Below are positions 1 through 8,812 of a stretch of 64,000 nt of DNA, piece by piece (positions within the stretch are counted from its first letter, which is position 1; each line of letters opens with the position of its first letter). The position numbers and the translations under genes were made by a program. Source of the DNA: Burkholderiales bacterium. GTDB lineage: Bacteria > Pseudomonadota > Gammaproteobacteria > Burkholderiales > Burkholderiaceae_C. The DNA is taken from the NCBI GenBank assembly GCA_947464185.1, contig CANHVY010000015.1, positions 1 to 64,000 on the forward strand, in the 5' to 3' direction. The notes below the pieces were generated by a model. It saw only the letters and a program-made list of their open reading frames with translations. It searched no databases and had not been told where the DNA came from.

Positions 1-1
1 G

Positions 2-202
2 GGCGGGCACCTGGAGGAAATCCGTCACTGGGCCGCCAGCTTGCGCAGCCAAGGACTCAGGACAGTTGACGCATTGCGAGCGCCCGCCTACTCCCCACGG
101 GTGTTCTTCCTGATCAACGCGACCGAAATGCTCCGCCGGAGGGCGCAAGAGCTGCATCGCCACTGGGGCCCTCTGCTCACGTGGCACCCGGATCCAGACT
201 GA
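2..202 (+). CDS. C-terminal end of an unidentified protein (partial)
   Basis: The second plus frame is open from the window edge to a TGA at 200-202, giving about 66 residues that end in LLTWHPDPD. It has no start codon in the window, so the gene must begin upstream. The composition (mixed charged and aromatic residues, no low-complexity run) looks like a real protein tail rather than a shadow frame, and no better frame covers the stretch. I do not recognise the family. It ends about 320 bases before the convergent arfB gene. Confidence 0.4.
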   Translation, partial: GGHLEEIRHWAASLRSQGLRTVDALRAPAYSPRVFFLINATEMLRRRAQELHRHWGPLLTWHPDPD

Positions 203-522
203 ATGTGACCTCTCCAAGGCCTCGGCCAGGCCACACCCCTTACGCACAGGGACAGAAGCGATGCACCCGCAGCCGCCACGCCGGCCCGGGCGCGGGGCCC
301 GTGGAGGGCGGCGAGAAGCGCAGGCGCGGGGTCGGCGCGCGCAGCGCGCATCGTGGACATGCTCGCGGCCGTTGTCTGAGCACAGCGAACCGCAGGTGAG
401 CGCAGCGAGTTCGGCGGCGCGGCCCCGTGGCGAGCATCGCAGCGGCGTCGGCCCGCAGGGCCGACCGCCCAATCGGGTCCGGCGCCTGGGCTGGCGTGGC
501 GGCGCAGCGAACACAAGACCAG
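203..522. other. Non-coding interval, nothing recognised
   Basis: About 320 bases between the partial gene on the plus strand and the 3' end of arfB on the minus strand. It is very GC-rich with short GCGC-type direct and inverted runs. Open frames cross it on both strands, but they look like composition-driven artefacts. I see no RNA gene, no convincing terminator with a T-run, and no recognisable protein. Confidence 0.4.
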
Positions 523-936
523 TCAGCCGTCCCCGACCCGCCCCCGCATCGCCTTCACTGCGCCCCTTCGCGCCTTGCCCTCGATGCGGCGCTGCACCGA
601 GGCACGGGTGGGGCGGGTGGGTTTGCGCGGAATGGGCGGGTGGGCCACCTGGTCCACCAGGGCCTGCAAGCGGGCCAGGGCGGCCTCGCGGTTCATCGCC
701 AGGCTACGGTGTTCTTGCGCCTTGATGACCACCACGCCCTCGGCCGTCAATCGGTGGTCCTGCAGGGCCAGCAAACGCTGCTTCACGTCTTCAGGCAGCG
801 ACGACACCCGAACATCGAATCGCAGATGCGCCGCACTGGACACCTTGTTGACGTTCTGGCCGCCGGCCCCTTGCGCTCGCACGGCGGCGAACTCGACCTC
901 TTGCGGATCGACACGGGGGTGACGCACCAGCGTCAT
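523..936 (-). CDS. arfB: Alternative ribosome-rescue factor ArfB (YaeJ-type peptidyl-tRNA hydrolase)
   Basis: 137 aa, the usual size for ArfB/YaeJ. It hydrolyses peptidyl-tRNA on ribosomes stalled on non-stop mRNA. The catalytic GGQ motif sits at residues 25-27 in the release-factor domain. The C-terminal third is strongly basic (Arg/Lys-rich from about residue 104), matching the tail that enters the empty mRNA channel. The ATG at 936-934 overlaps the TGA of the upstream alr gene by the sequence ATGA, so translation is probably coupled. A longer open frame runs upstream inside alr but has no family content. Confidence 0.93.
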   Translation of the reverse strand: MTLVRHPRVDPQEVEFAAVRAQGAGGQNVNKVSSAAHLRFDVRVSSLPEDVKQRLLALQDHRLTAEGVVVIKAQEHRSLAMNREAALARLQALVDQVAHPPIPRKPTRPTRASVQRRIEGKARRGAVKAMRGRVGDG

Positions 937-2054
937 GCCGCATCCACCACCCGCACCGGCACACGCTGCGCCAGCGCGCACATCAGCTCGTAGCCGATGG
1001 TGCCCGCGGCCTGTGCCACCTCGTCGATGGGCAGCCGGCGGCCGTTCGGGCCCTCGCCCCACAAGGTGACCTCGCTGCCGTGGCCGGCACCCGGCACGGG
1101 GCTCAGGTCCACCGCCAGCATGTCCATCGACACCCGTCCTACCGTGGTGCAGCGCACACCGTCCACCAGCACCGGGCTGCCCGTTGCGGCATGGCGTGGG
1201 TAGCCATCGGCATAGCCACAGGCGGCGATGCCGATGCGCATGGGGCGCTGCGCCCGGTAGGTGCTGCCGTAGCCCACGGTGTCGCCGGGGCTCAGTGACT
1301 GCACGCCGATGAGCCGGGTGCGCAGCGTCATGGCCGGACGCAAGCCCCAGTCGTCGATGCTGCGCTCCGGGAAATCGGGCGCCGAGCCGTAGGAGAGGAT
1401 GCCCGCGCGTACCCAGTCGTTGCGCAGCGGGGGCTGCGGCTCCTGCCCGGGCTGCGCGCCGTAGCGCAAGGTGGCCGCGGAATTCGACAAGCTGCGCTCC
1501 CCCGGCAGGTCGCGCGTAGCGGCCTGGAACTCCGTCACCTGGTGCGCGATGCCACGGGGGCCATCGGCATCGGAGAAGTGCGTCATCAGCGAAATCTCGT
1601 CCACCTGGGGCAGGGCGTTCAGCCGCACCCAGGCGCTGCGAAACGCCTCCGGCGTGAACCCGAGACGGTTCATGCCACTGTTCATCTTCAGGAACACGCG
1701 GTGCGGCTGCTGCGTCTTGTGTGACGCCAGCCAGTCGATCTGCTCGGCACAGTGCACGGCATGCCACAGCCCGAGGCGCGAGCACCGCTCCAGGTCACGC
1801 GGCTCGAACACACCCTCCAGCAGCAGAATGGGCGCGCGCCAGCCCAGGGCGCGCACGCGCTCGGCTTCGGCCAGGTCCAGCAACGCGAAACCGTCGGCGC
1901 TGCGCAGGCCGTCAAAGACCCGCTCGATGCCATGGCCGTAAGCGTTGGCCTTGACCACCGCCCACACGCGGGCATCCGGAGCCGCCGCCTGGGCGCGGGC
2001 CAGGTTGTGCCTCAGGGCATCAACATGAATGAAGGCTTCAATAGGGCGGGGCAT
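933..2054 (-). CDS. alr: Alanine racemase
   Basis: 373 aa PLP enzyme interconverting L- and D-alanine for peptidoglycan, cytoplasmic. The PLP lysine is K35 in the motif [10 protein letters not shown], and the second catalytic residue is the tyrosine at about 262 in GYGSTY. Both the N-terminal TIM-barrel and the C-terminal beta domain are present at full family length. The stop codon overlaps the arfB start, giving an alr-arfB operon, an arrangement I associate with Burkholderiales. The divergent DedA gene starts 89 bases upstream, so the promoter lies in that short interval. Confidence 0.96.
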   Translation of the reverse strand: MPRPIEAFIHVDALRHNLARAQAAAPDARVWAVVKANAYGHGIERVFDGLRSADGFALLDLAEAERVRALGWRAPILLLEGVFEPRDLERCSRLGLWHAVHCAEQIDWLASHKTQQPHRVFLKMNSGMNRLGFTPEAFRSAWVRLNALPQVDEISLMTHFSDADGPRGIAHQVTEFQAATRDLPGERSLSNSAATLRYGAQPGQEPQPPLRNDWVRAGILSYGSAPDFPERSIDDWGLRPAMTLRTRLIGVQSLSPGDTVGYGSTYRAQRPMRIGIAACGYADGYPRHAATGSPVLVDGVRCTTVGRVSMDMLAVDLSPVPGAGHGSEVTLWGEGPNGRRLPIDEVAQAAGTIGYELMCALAQRVPVRVVDAA

Positions 2055-2143
2055 GGTCAGGGCATCCTATCCCGGCGCAATGCCAATGCTATAAACCCGC
2101 TCCGGTCGGCACGCCGTGCGGCCCTACACCGCTGCGGTTCCGC

Positions 2144-2761
2144 ATGGAAGTCTTCAATTTTCTGATGCCCATCTTCACCGAATACGGCTACATCGCCGTG
2201 TTCGTGATGTTGTTGATCTGCGGCTTCGGTGTGCCCGTGCCCGAGGATGTGACCCTGGTGACGGGCGGTGTGATCGCAGGCCTGGGCTACGCCGACCCTC
2301 ACCTCATGTTTGCGGTGGGCATGGCCGGGGTGATGATCGGCGACGGGCTGATGTTCACCCTGGGGCGGGTCTACGGTCAGCGTATGCAGACCTTGCCGGG
2401 CTTTCGCAGGGTCTTGACGCCCGAACGCTTCGAAAAGGCGCAGCAGGCCTTCCAGAAGTACGGCAAGTGGGTGATGTTCGTGGCGCGTTTCCTGCCCGGT
2501 TTGCGCACGCCTGTGTTCTTCTCGGCCGGCATGTCCCGCCGGGTATCGTTCACGACCTGGTTCGTGATGGACGGCCTGGCCGCGCTGGTGAGCGTGCCCA
2601 TCTGGGTCTACCTGGGCTACTTCGGCGCCCTGAACCGCGACTGGATGTTCAAGGTGCTGCACCAGTTCCAGATCGGCATCTTCGTCTTGCTGGGTGTCGG
2701 AGCCCTGGCCCTGGGATGGGTATGGTGGCGCCGCAGGCGGGCCTCGCAGCGCTTGCCCTGA
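2144..2761 (+). CDS. DedA-family inner-membrane protein
   Basis: 205 aa. The DedA/SNARE-associated family is linked to undecaprenyl-phosphate and lipid recycling. Hydrophobic segments lie near residues 15-45, 50-75, 140-165 and 175-195. Family signatures seen are the acidic GVPVPEDV motif near residue 30 and the Arg-rich FLPGLRTP motif near residue 125. The C-terminus is a basic anchor (WWRRRRAS). The next gene starts 46 bases before this one ends, in another frame, so the two are likely translationally coupled. The exact substrate of this paralogue cannot be told from sequence. Confidence 0.9.
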   Translation: MEVFNFLMPIFTEYGYIAVFVMLLICGFGVPVPEDVTLVTGGVIAGLGYADPHLMFAVGMAGVMIGDGLMFTLGRVYGQRMQTLPGFRRVLTPERFEKAQQAFQKYGKWVMFVARFLPGLRTPVFFSAGMSRRVSFTTWFVMDGLAALVSVPIWVYLGYFGALNRDWMFKVLHQFQIGIFVLLGVGALALGWVWWRRRRASQRLP

Positions 2762-3597
2762 CCTTCAACGCCTTCACCTGGGGCGTTTCCTGGTGGCCCT
2801 TCCGCTGGCTGCAGGAGCGGGGTCTGCACGCGCTGTGGGCCACCGTGCTGGTGTACACCGTGGCGGTGGTGCTCATCAGCCTGTGGCGCCCTCAGGCCTG
2901 GGGCCAGTTGTGGCGCACACGCTCGTTGTGGTGGCTGGTGCTGGCGGCCGGTGCCACCAACGCCTCGTTCAACACGGCGGTCACCATCGGAGACGTGGTG
3001 CGCGTAGTGCTGCTGTTCTACCTGATGCCGCTGTGGGCTGTGTTGCTGGCGCGGGTGTTGCTGGGCGAACGCCTGACGGCGCTGGCTGCCGTGCGGGTGG
3101 CGCTGGCGCTGTGCGGAGCGGCCATCGTGCTGTGGCCATCCGACGGGTCGGCCTGGCCCATGTCCGCCTCCACCGCCGAGGCTTTGGCCCTGCTGGGCGG
3201 CTTCACCTTTGCCTTGAACAACGTGATGCTGCGCCGGGAAGCCCACCGACCCGAAGGTGCCCGGGCGCTGGCGATGTTTGCCGGCGGCGCGCTGGTGTCC
3301 TTGGTGGCCGCGCTGTGGCTGGCAGGGGCGGGGGCTGTGGCCTGGCCGCCTGCACCGGCACCGGGCTGGGTGGCCGGAGTCCTCGCGCTGGCTGGGCTGT
3401 TTCTGGTGGGCAACCTGGCCCTTCAATACGGTACCGCCCGTTTGCCGGCAAATGCCACTGCGGTGATCATGGTCAGCGAGGTGCTGTTCGCCTCGGGCTC
3501 GGCCGTGGCACTGGGCGCCGGCGTCATGAGCTGGCCCCTGGCACTGGGAGGCACACTCATCATCGGTGCCTCGCTGCTCGCGGCCTGGCGGCGCTGA
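2716..3597 (+). CDS. EamA-family (DMT superfamily) metabolite exporter
   Basis: 293 aa polytopic membrane protein with two EamA repeats (about residues 10-135 and 150-290), about ten hydrophobic segments in all. The family exports amino acids and related metabolites, and the substrate here is unknown. The start chosen is ATG 2716 (ATG 2722 is also possible). Upstream sequence in this frame is the out-of-frame shadow of the DedA gene, so the long open frame from 2116 is not the gene. It overlaps dedA by 46 bases. Confidence 0.9.
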   Translation: MGMVAPQAGLAALALTFNAFTWGVSWWPFRWLQERGLHALWATVLVYTVAVVLISLWRPQAWGQLWRTRSLWWLVLAAGATNASFNTAVTIGDVVRVVLLFYLMPLWAVLLARVLLGERLTALAAVRVALALCGAAIVLWPSDGSAWPMSASTAEALALLGGFTFALNNVMLRREAHRPEGARALAMFAGGALVSLVAALWLAGAGAVAWPPAPAPGWVAGVLALAGLFLVGNLALQYGTARLPANATAVIMVSEVLFASGSAVALGAGVMSWPLALGGTLIIGASLLAAWRR

Positions 3598-3656
3598 AGC
3601 GCCCAGATCGCTGCACCAGACTTCACCCCCTCCAGCGGCAGGGGCTCAGCCGCGTT

Positions 3657-4142
3657 TCAAGACCTGCGGTCGGCGCGCCCCGGTTGTGGCGCGGCGCCCA
3701 AGGCATCGCCCTGGCGGCGGCCCAGGGCTTCGGAAGGCACGGGCAGGCCACCCGCGCACAGCACCCGCCTGGCGGGCAGCGGCCAGCCTGTGAGGGTCGT
3801 CATGCGGGTCAGTTCGTCAGCCTTCTCGGGCACGGTGCGCGCAGCCATCAGATCCAGCTCCTGCAGGACACGTGCCGCATCCAAGGGGCGCATCAGCCAG
3901 GAACGCGCCCCTGCCGGCGCCTGGGCACCCACGAAGACGGCATCCTGAAGCTTGCGTCCCTTGCTGACGGCGTCGAAGGCCTCGGGGCCATCCGCGTCCA
4001 CGACCGCGAAGCGGCTGTCTTCCAGCCGGTCCACGAGGCGATAACCCAGCTCGCGCAGCATCGACATCTGGAACGCCGAAGACAGCGCGCTGCGCTCAAA
4101 GGAGCCGAATCCCAGCAGGGCTACAGAGTGTGAAACTGTCAT
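3657..4142 (-). CDS. Response-regulator-like protein, N-terminal domain only (hypothetical)
   Basis: 161 aa. The N-terminal VALLGFGSFERSAL and the stretch DAVFVGAQAPAG followed by WLMRPLDAARVLQELD recall the pseudo-receiver half of a response-regulator family in Comamonadaceae. That resemblance is from memory, not a search. In those proteins a true receiver domain follows. Here the frame ends soon after about residue 120 in a Gly/Arg/Pro-rich tail with no phosphoacceptor aspartate. It may be a truncated gene or a short relative. No clear ribosome-binding site precedes the ATG. It is divergent from the aminotransferase across about 270 bases. Confidence 0.5.
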   Translation of the reverse strand: MTVSHSVALLGFGSFERSALSSAFQMSMLRELGYRLVDRLEDSRFAVVDADGPEAFDAVSKGRKLQDAVFVGAQAPAGARSWLMRPLDAARVLQELDLMAARTVPEKADELTRMTTLTGWPLPARRVLCAGGLPVPSEALGRRQGDALGAAPQPGRADRRS

Positions 4143-4413
4143 GAATGATCGCGTAACCGCCAGAGACCGCCACAGACCGCCTGGACTGCCCTGACTCAGG
4201 GCCTGCAGACCGCTTGCATCGTCCCTCTTCTGTACAGGCCCACCATGTCCTGAAGTTCTGCACAGAAAAACAAAGCCCAGCTTACGCGTTTTCGGCCGAA
4301 CTCACGGAAACTGAATGTGAACATTGCCACAGCTACGATGTTGGCCTGGCCGTTTCCGGCTCAGGGTCTCCCCCAAGTTGCCGGTACACCTCCCCCTTCA
4401 ACCTCATCCGACC

Positions 4414-5607
4414 ATGTTCCAGCACCTTGAGCCCTACGCGGGCGACCCGATCCTGAGCCTGAACGAAGCCTTCCAGAAGGACCCCCGCAAGGACAAGATC
4501 AACCTGTCCATCGGCATCTACTTTGACGACGCCGGACGCATCCCGGTGCTGGACTGCGTGCGCCAGGCCGAGGCGCAGATGCTGGCCAACAGCGCGCCGA
4601 AGTCCTATCTGCCCATCGAGGGTGCGGCGGCGGCACGCTCGGCCGTGCAGGATCTGCTGTTTGGCGCCGGCCACGAGGCCGTCACCAGCGGCCGGGTGGC
4701 CACGCTGCAGACCGTGGGTTCCAGCGGCGGCCTGAAGGTAGGCGCCGACTTCCTCAAACGCTGGTTCCCCGACAGCGCCTTGTGGGTGAGCGACCCCACC
4801 TGGGACAACCACCGCGCCATGTTCGAAGGTGCCGGCGTCACGGTACACACCTACCCGTACTACGACGCCGCCACGGGCGGGCTGAGGTTCGAGGCCATGC
4901 TGCAGACGCTGCGGGGCCTGCCCGCCCGCAGCATCGTGCTGCTGCACGCCTGCTGCCACAACCCCACGGGCGTGGACCTGACCCGCGCGCAATGGGAGAC
5001 GCTGATCCCGGTGCTGCGCGAACGCCAACTGCTGCCCTACCTGGACCTGGCCTACCAGGGCTATGGTGACGGCATCGAGGAAGACGCCTTCGCCGTGCGG
5101 GCCCTGGCCTCGGCAGGCCTGAGCTTCTTTGTGGCGAACTCGTTTTCCAAGAGCATGAGCGTGTATGGCGAACGGGCCGGCGCCCTGAGCGTGGTCTGCG
5201 CCGATGCGGCCCAGGCCGAACTGGTGCTGGGACAGATGAAGGCCACGGTGCGTCGCAACTACTCCAGCCCTGCCATCCACGCCGCCGGCATCATCAGCCG
5301 CGTGTTGACGGACCCGGCGCTGCGCACGTCCTGGGAAGCGGACGTGGCCGCCATGCGCGAGCGCATCCTGGCGATGCGCCGGTCCCTGCATGGCGTGCTC
5401 AGCGCGCGCCTGCCCGGACGCGACTTCGGCTACTTCCTCACGCAGCGGGGCATGTTCAGCTACACCGGCTTGAGCGCGGCGCAGGTGGACCGCCTGCGCG
5501 AGCAGTTCGGCGTGTACCTGGTGCGCTCGGGCCGCATGTGCGTGGCCGGGCTGAACACCGGCAACGTGGAGCGCACGGCGCAGGCCATGGCTGCGGTGCT
5601 CGACTGA
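4414..5607 (+). CDS. tyrB: Aromatic-amino-acid / aspartate aminotransferase (class I)
   Basis: 397 aa, the normal length for the AspC/TyrB family of PLP enzymes that transaminate aromatic 2-oxo acids or oxaloacetate with glutamate. The PLP lysine is K246 in the motif NSFSKSMSVYGERAG. The NPTG motif (about residues 183-186) and a C-terminal Arg in LVRSGRMCVAGLN fit the cofactor and carboxylate sites. The start is the ATG at 4414, which matches the family N-terminus (MFQHLEPY). An upstream in-frame ATG would add about 30 unconserved residues. It stops 7 bases before the convergent GGDEF-EAL gene. Aspartate versus aromatic preference is not resolved. Confidence 0.93.
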   Translation: MFQHLEPYAGDPILSLNEAFQKDPRKDKINLSIGIYFDDAGRIPVLDCVRQAEAQMLANSAPKSYLPIEGAAAARSAVQDLLFGAGHEAVTSGRVATLQTVGSSGGLKVGADFLKRWFPDSALWVSDPTWDNHRAMFEGAGVTVHTYPYYDAATGGLRFEAMLQTLRGLPARSIVLLHACCHNPTGVDLTRAQWETLIPVLRERQLLPYLDLAYQGYGDGIEEDAFAVRALASAGLSFFVANSFSKSMSVYGERAGALSVVCADAAQAELVLGQMKATVRRNYSSPAIHAAGIISRVLTDPALRTSWEADVAAMRERILAMRRSLHGVLSARLPGRDFGYFLTQRGMFSYTGLSAAQVDRLREQFGVYLVRSGRMCVAGLNTGNVERTAQAMAAVLD

Positions 5608-5614
5608 AGTCCGG

Positions 5615-7546
5615 TCAGTTGCGCAGGTGGGCGGCGAAGGCGTCGGCCGGCAGTGGCCGGCCCAGCAGAAAGCCCTGAGCGTCATCGCAGCCCAGTTCCT
5701 TGAGCGTCTGCAGTTGCGCAGCTGACTCCACACCCTCGGCCACCGCGCGCATGCCCAGCCCGTGCGCCAGGGCTATGGCACCGCGGGTCACGCTCATCGC
5801 ATCGTCGTCGGGCAGTCGGCCGACGAAGGAACGGTCCACCTTCAGCGCCTGTGCGGGCAACCGGTGCAGCATCGACAGCGAGGAGGTACCCGTGCCGAAG
5901 TCATCGATGGCCATGTGCACGCCCAGCGCCCGCAGACGCAGCAGCAGGGCATCGGCGCGGCCATGCTGGGCGGTGATCACGGCCTCGGTGAGTTCCAGTT
6001 CGATGGCAGCGCCTTCGAGTCCATGCCGCTCCAGCGCGTGGCACATGTCGTCGAACAAGGCATCACTGACCAGTTGATGCGCCGACAGGTTGATGGCGCA
6101 GCGCGGCGGCCGCAGGCCGGCATCGCGCCAGCGCCTGATCTGCCGGCAGGCAGCGTCCAGCACCCAGCGGCCCAACTGCACGATGAGGCCGCGCTCCTCG
6201 GCCAGCAACACGAACTCCGCAGGGGGCACCGGCCCGCGCTGGGGGTGCTCCCAGCGCACCAGCGCCTCCACCCCTGACATGCGGCCGGTGGCAAGCTCGA
6301 TGCGGGGCTGGAAGTGAAGCTCCAGGCCCCCGACCGAGAAACTCTGGCGCAGATCCAACTCCATGGCGAACTGGCGGGCCACGTTGCGGGCCAGCGTGCC
6401 GGTGTAGAAGCGCACCTGGTTCTTGCCCTCCTGCTTGGCCAGGTACATGGCGGCATCGGCCTGCTCCACCAGGTGGCGGGCTTCTGTGCTGTCTTCAGGG
6501 TACAGCGCAATACCGATGCTGCCCTGGATGGTCAACTGCCGGTCCTGATAGGCAATGGGCTGTGCAATGGCCTGCAGCATCTTCTCACCCGCCCGCGCCA
6601 ACCCCGCCGGGGTGACCTTGCCCGGCAGCAGCACCACGAACTCATCCCCGCCCAGGCGGGCCACGAAGTCGCTTTGCCGCAGTTCCTCGAGCAGACGCGC
6701 TGCCGTGGCCCGCAACACTTCGTCACCTGCGGCGTGGCCATGCAGGTCGTTGACCTGCTTGAAGCCGTCCAGGTCAATGAAGCACAGACCGAACTGGCCC
6801 TCGGCACGGCGGGCGCGGGCGACGGCACGATCCAGTTCCTCGATGAACTGGGCCCGGTTGGGAAGCCCCGTGAGCAGGTCAAACCGCGCCATCAGGGTCA
6901 GCTGCCGCGAGGCCAGCGTGGCCGCCGTGACATCGGTGCCCACGCCCCGATAGCCCACGAAGACGCCCTTCGCATCAAACACCGGCTCGCCGCTCAGGCT
7001 GACGTAGCAAGTACTGCCGTCACCGGAGCGAAGGGCATGCACCAGGTCGCGGAAAGGCTGCCGTCCGGCCCAGGCGTGGACGTAGGCCTGGATACTGCGC
7101 TCGTCGCATTCAAAGCCGTCAATCTGCTGCACCCGGCGGCCCAGGAGCTCCCCCAGGGGCTTCTTGGCGGTGATCGCCGCGCCTTCGGACAGGTAGCTCA
7201 GATAACCACGCTCATCCTTCTCCCAGACCCAATCGGAGGACAGCGAGACCAGACTCGCCAGCCTGTCCTCGCTCTTGCGCAGTGCCTCGGTTCGCTCGGC
7301 AATGCGGCTTTCCAGCAAGTCGCGCTCATGCCGCAGGGCTTGGTTGAGTGTGGCCATTTCTTCCGAGGCCAGGGACTGCGACCGCTCCATGAGGTAGCGG
7401 TCCTGATCGGCTTCGCCATAGGCTCGCGACACGCGGTCGACGAAAGCTTTCCAGCCTGGCAGGTCAGGCACAGCCTGAGGGTCCAGCCCCAGACGCCGAA
7501 GCTGTCTGCGCAGCAAGGGGTGCGCAGCCTCGGCGCCCTCAGACAT
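5615..7546 (-). CDS. PAS-GGDEF-EAL cyclic-di-GMP signalling protein
   Basis: 643 aa without predicted membrane segments. Domain order: N-terminal region with a coiled-coil-like stretch (about 50-95), PAS (about 95-215), GGDEF (about 220-385), EAL (about 395-640). The GGDEF motif is intact at 299-303, with an RxxD inhibitory site at 290-293 at the expected spacing. The EAL side is also complete: EALVR at 427-431, ELTE near 518, DDFGTG at 548-553, K569, E604 and Q624. So both synthesis and hydrolysis of c-di-GMP are possible on sequence. It lies 77 bases downstream of the FIST gene on the same strand, suggesting a sensor-output pair. Confidence 0.95.
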   Translation of the reverse strand: MSEGAEAAHPLLRRQLRRLGLDPQAVPDLPGWKAFVDRVSRAYGEADQDRYLMERSQSLASEEMATLNQALRHERDLLESRIAERTEALRKSEDRLASLVSLSSDWVWEKDERGYLSYLSEGAAITAKKPLGELLGRRVQQIDGFECDERSIQAYVHAWAGRQPFRDLVHALRSGDGSTCYVSLSGEPVFDAKGVFVGYRGVGTDVTAATLASRQLTLMARFDLLTGLPNRAQFIEELDRAVARARRAEGQFGLCFIDLDGFKQVNDLHGHAAGDEVLRATAARLLEELRQSDFVARLGGDEFVVLLPGKVTPAGLARAGEKMLQAIAQPIAYQDRQLTIQGSIGIALYPEDSTEARHLVEQADAAMYLAKQEGKNQVRFYTGTLARNVARQFAMELDLRQSFSVGGLELHFQPRIELATGRMSGVEALVRWEHPQRGPVPPAEFVLLAEERGLIVQLGRWVLDAACRQIRRWRDAGLRPPRCAINLSAHQLVSDALFDDMCHALERHGLEGAAIELELTEAVITAQHGRADALLLRLRALGVHMAIDDFGTGTSSLSMLHRLPAQALKVDRSFVGRLPDDDAMSVTRGAIALAHGLGMRAVAEGVESAAQLQTLKELGCDDAQGFLLGRPLPADAFAAHLRN

Positions 7547-7623
7547 TCAGCGCTCTCCGCGCGGCACTGCGCGAGACTTCCATTCTGTTCTCCCTTCGGG
7601 CCTGGTTCCAGAGGCTGGCCCGT

Positions 7624-8769
7624 TCAGTCCGGCCGTTCCCACAGCACGGACACCGTCATGGTTTGATTGTGCAGCCGGCTGCGTCGGCCGCCGGCTGGCG
7701 ATATCTCGCCGTAGGAATAGAAGCCCACTTGCGCGCTGCCCGGCGGCAGCCGTTGAGACAATAGTTCCAGTTCCTCCTCGGTGTGCTCGCCGAGCACCAG
7801 ACGGCGCCCGACGCAGCTGACAGACAGGCAAAGGGCAGGCCCCTGGGGGCTTGCTGCCTGAGCCGCAGCAGCAAGGGCCAGCCCGCCGCTTTCGATGAGG
7901 TTCAGGTGGTTGACACGCATCAGCCGGGCCGTGCCACCTTGCGGAATGTCACCCGCGAAAATCAGCGCGCGACTCACTTCGTCCACGCCCAGGATGGTGC
8001 GCACCACCGCTTCACCGTCAGCGGCGTCGCGCCGCACTGACAGCGGAAAACGCAAGGCAGCGGCGGGAAGGCTCGCGGCAAGGTCGCCAAGGTAGTCCTT
8101 GTAGAGGTCCAGCGCGGGCCGGCCGTCCAGTTCGTAGAGCACCTGGCCCTGGGCCCGGGTGATGCGGCGCTCAGGCCCGAAGTCGGCCCAGCCGCCCTCG
8201 CTGCCCAACCCCACCTGGATACGGTCGCCGCACAAGCCCACCGCCACGATGCTGCGGTCCAGGGCCGTTCGGCCATCCCAGACCCAGGTGCTGCCGAAGC
8301 GGTCACCGTCACCCGCAAGGCCACCGAACAAGGCCACATCCGGCGGCAGGTGGCGGGTCAGTGCGTCCACCAGCGCAGTGCCATTGACCTGCACGCCCTC
8401 GCTGAACAACAGTACCGCCCGCAGTCCGGGGCGGTAGAGCTGGGCAGCCAACCGCTGCCCGGCAGCGGCGGAGTCCTCGCGGTCGGCCACGGGGGTGACG
8501 GCCCGCACCAGTTCGGTGGATGCGAACCGGGTCACAGCCACGCTCAAGGTGCCGTCACGCACCTCGCCTTCGAAGATCTCACCAGCCGTGGAGCAGCCCG
8601 TCTGCACGGCCTGCGGCAAGGCCGCCCGCAGGGCCTGCAAGGCCGCGGGGGCCTGTGCGTAGGCGGGCGCGCCGAACACCAGAACCAGGGTCTGCGGGCC
8701 GTCCAGTTCAGCCGGTAGCGGCCGACTCCATCCGGCGGCCGGGCTGTGAGAAAGAGTGACGAGTTGCAT
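7624..8769 (-). CDS. FIST domain (FIST_N/FIST_C) sensory protein
   Basis: 381 aa soluble protein with a FIST_N region (about 25-215, including GCSTAGEI and the GGLAGDGDRF motif) and a FIST_C region (about 220-360, ending with a GFYSYGEISP motif). FIST domains are proposed small-ligand, possibly amino-acid, sensors and often occur with c-di-GMP or chemotaxis genes. The start is placed at ATG 8769 because GGAGG lies just upstream. An ATG 12 codons earlier lacks such a site. The PAS-GGDEF-EAL gene follows on the same strand. No output domain of its own is seen, so it probably acts through a partner. Confidence 0.9.
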   Translation of the reverse strand: MQLVTLSHSPAAGWSRPLPAELDGPQTLVLVFGAPAYAQAPAALQALRAALPQAVQTGCSTAGEIFEGEVRDGTLSVAVTRFASTELVRAVTPVADREDSAAAGQRLAAQLYRPGLRAVLLFSEGVQVNGTALVDALTRHLPPDVALFGGLAGDGDRFGSTWVWDGRTALDRSIVAVGLCGDRIQVGLGSEGGWADFGPERRITRAQGQVLYELDGRPALDLYKDYLGDLAASLPAAALRFPLSVRRDAADGEAVVRTILGVDEVSRALIFAGDIPQGGTARLMRVNHLNLIESGGLALAAAAQAASPQGPALCLSVSCVGRRLVLGEHTEEELELLSQRLPPGSAQVGFYSYGEISPAGGRRSRLHNQTMTVSVLWERPD

Positions 8770-8812
8770 GGAGCCGCCTCCGGCAAGCGTTCTGTCGCTG
8801 CTCACCGGTTCC

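Noticed and set aside
2116-2715. N-terminal extension of the EamA gene through the DedA gene
   Set aside because: In this frame the sequence is a shadow of dedA; the EamA homology begins at about 2716.
4226-4265. CTGTACAG and nearby CTG/CAG words as a LexA box
   Set aside because: The spacing does not fit CTGT-N8-ACAG and the neighbouring genes are not SOS genes.
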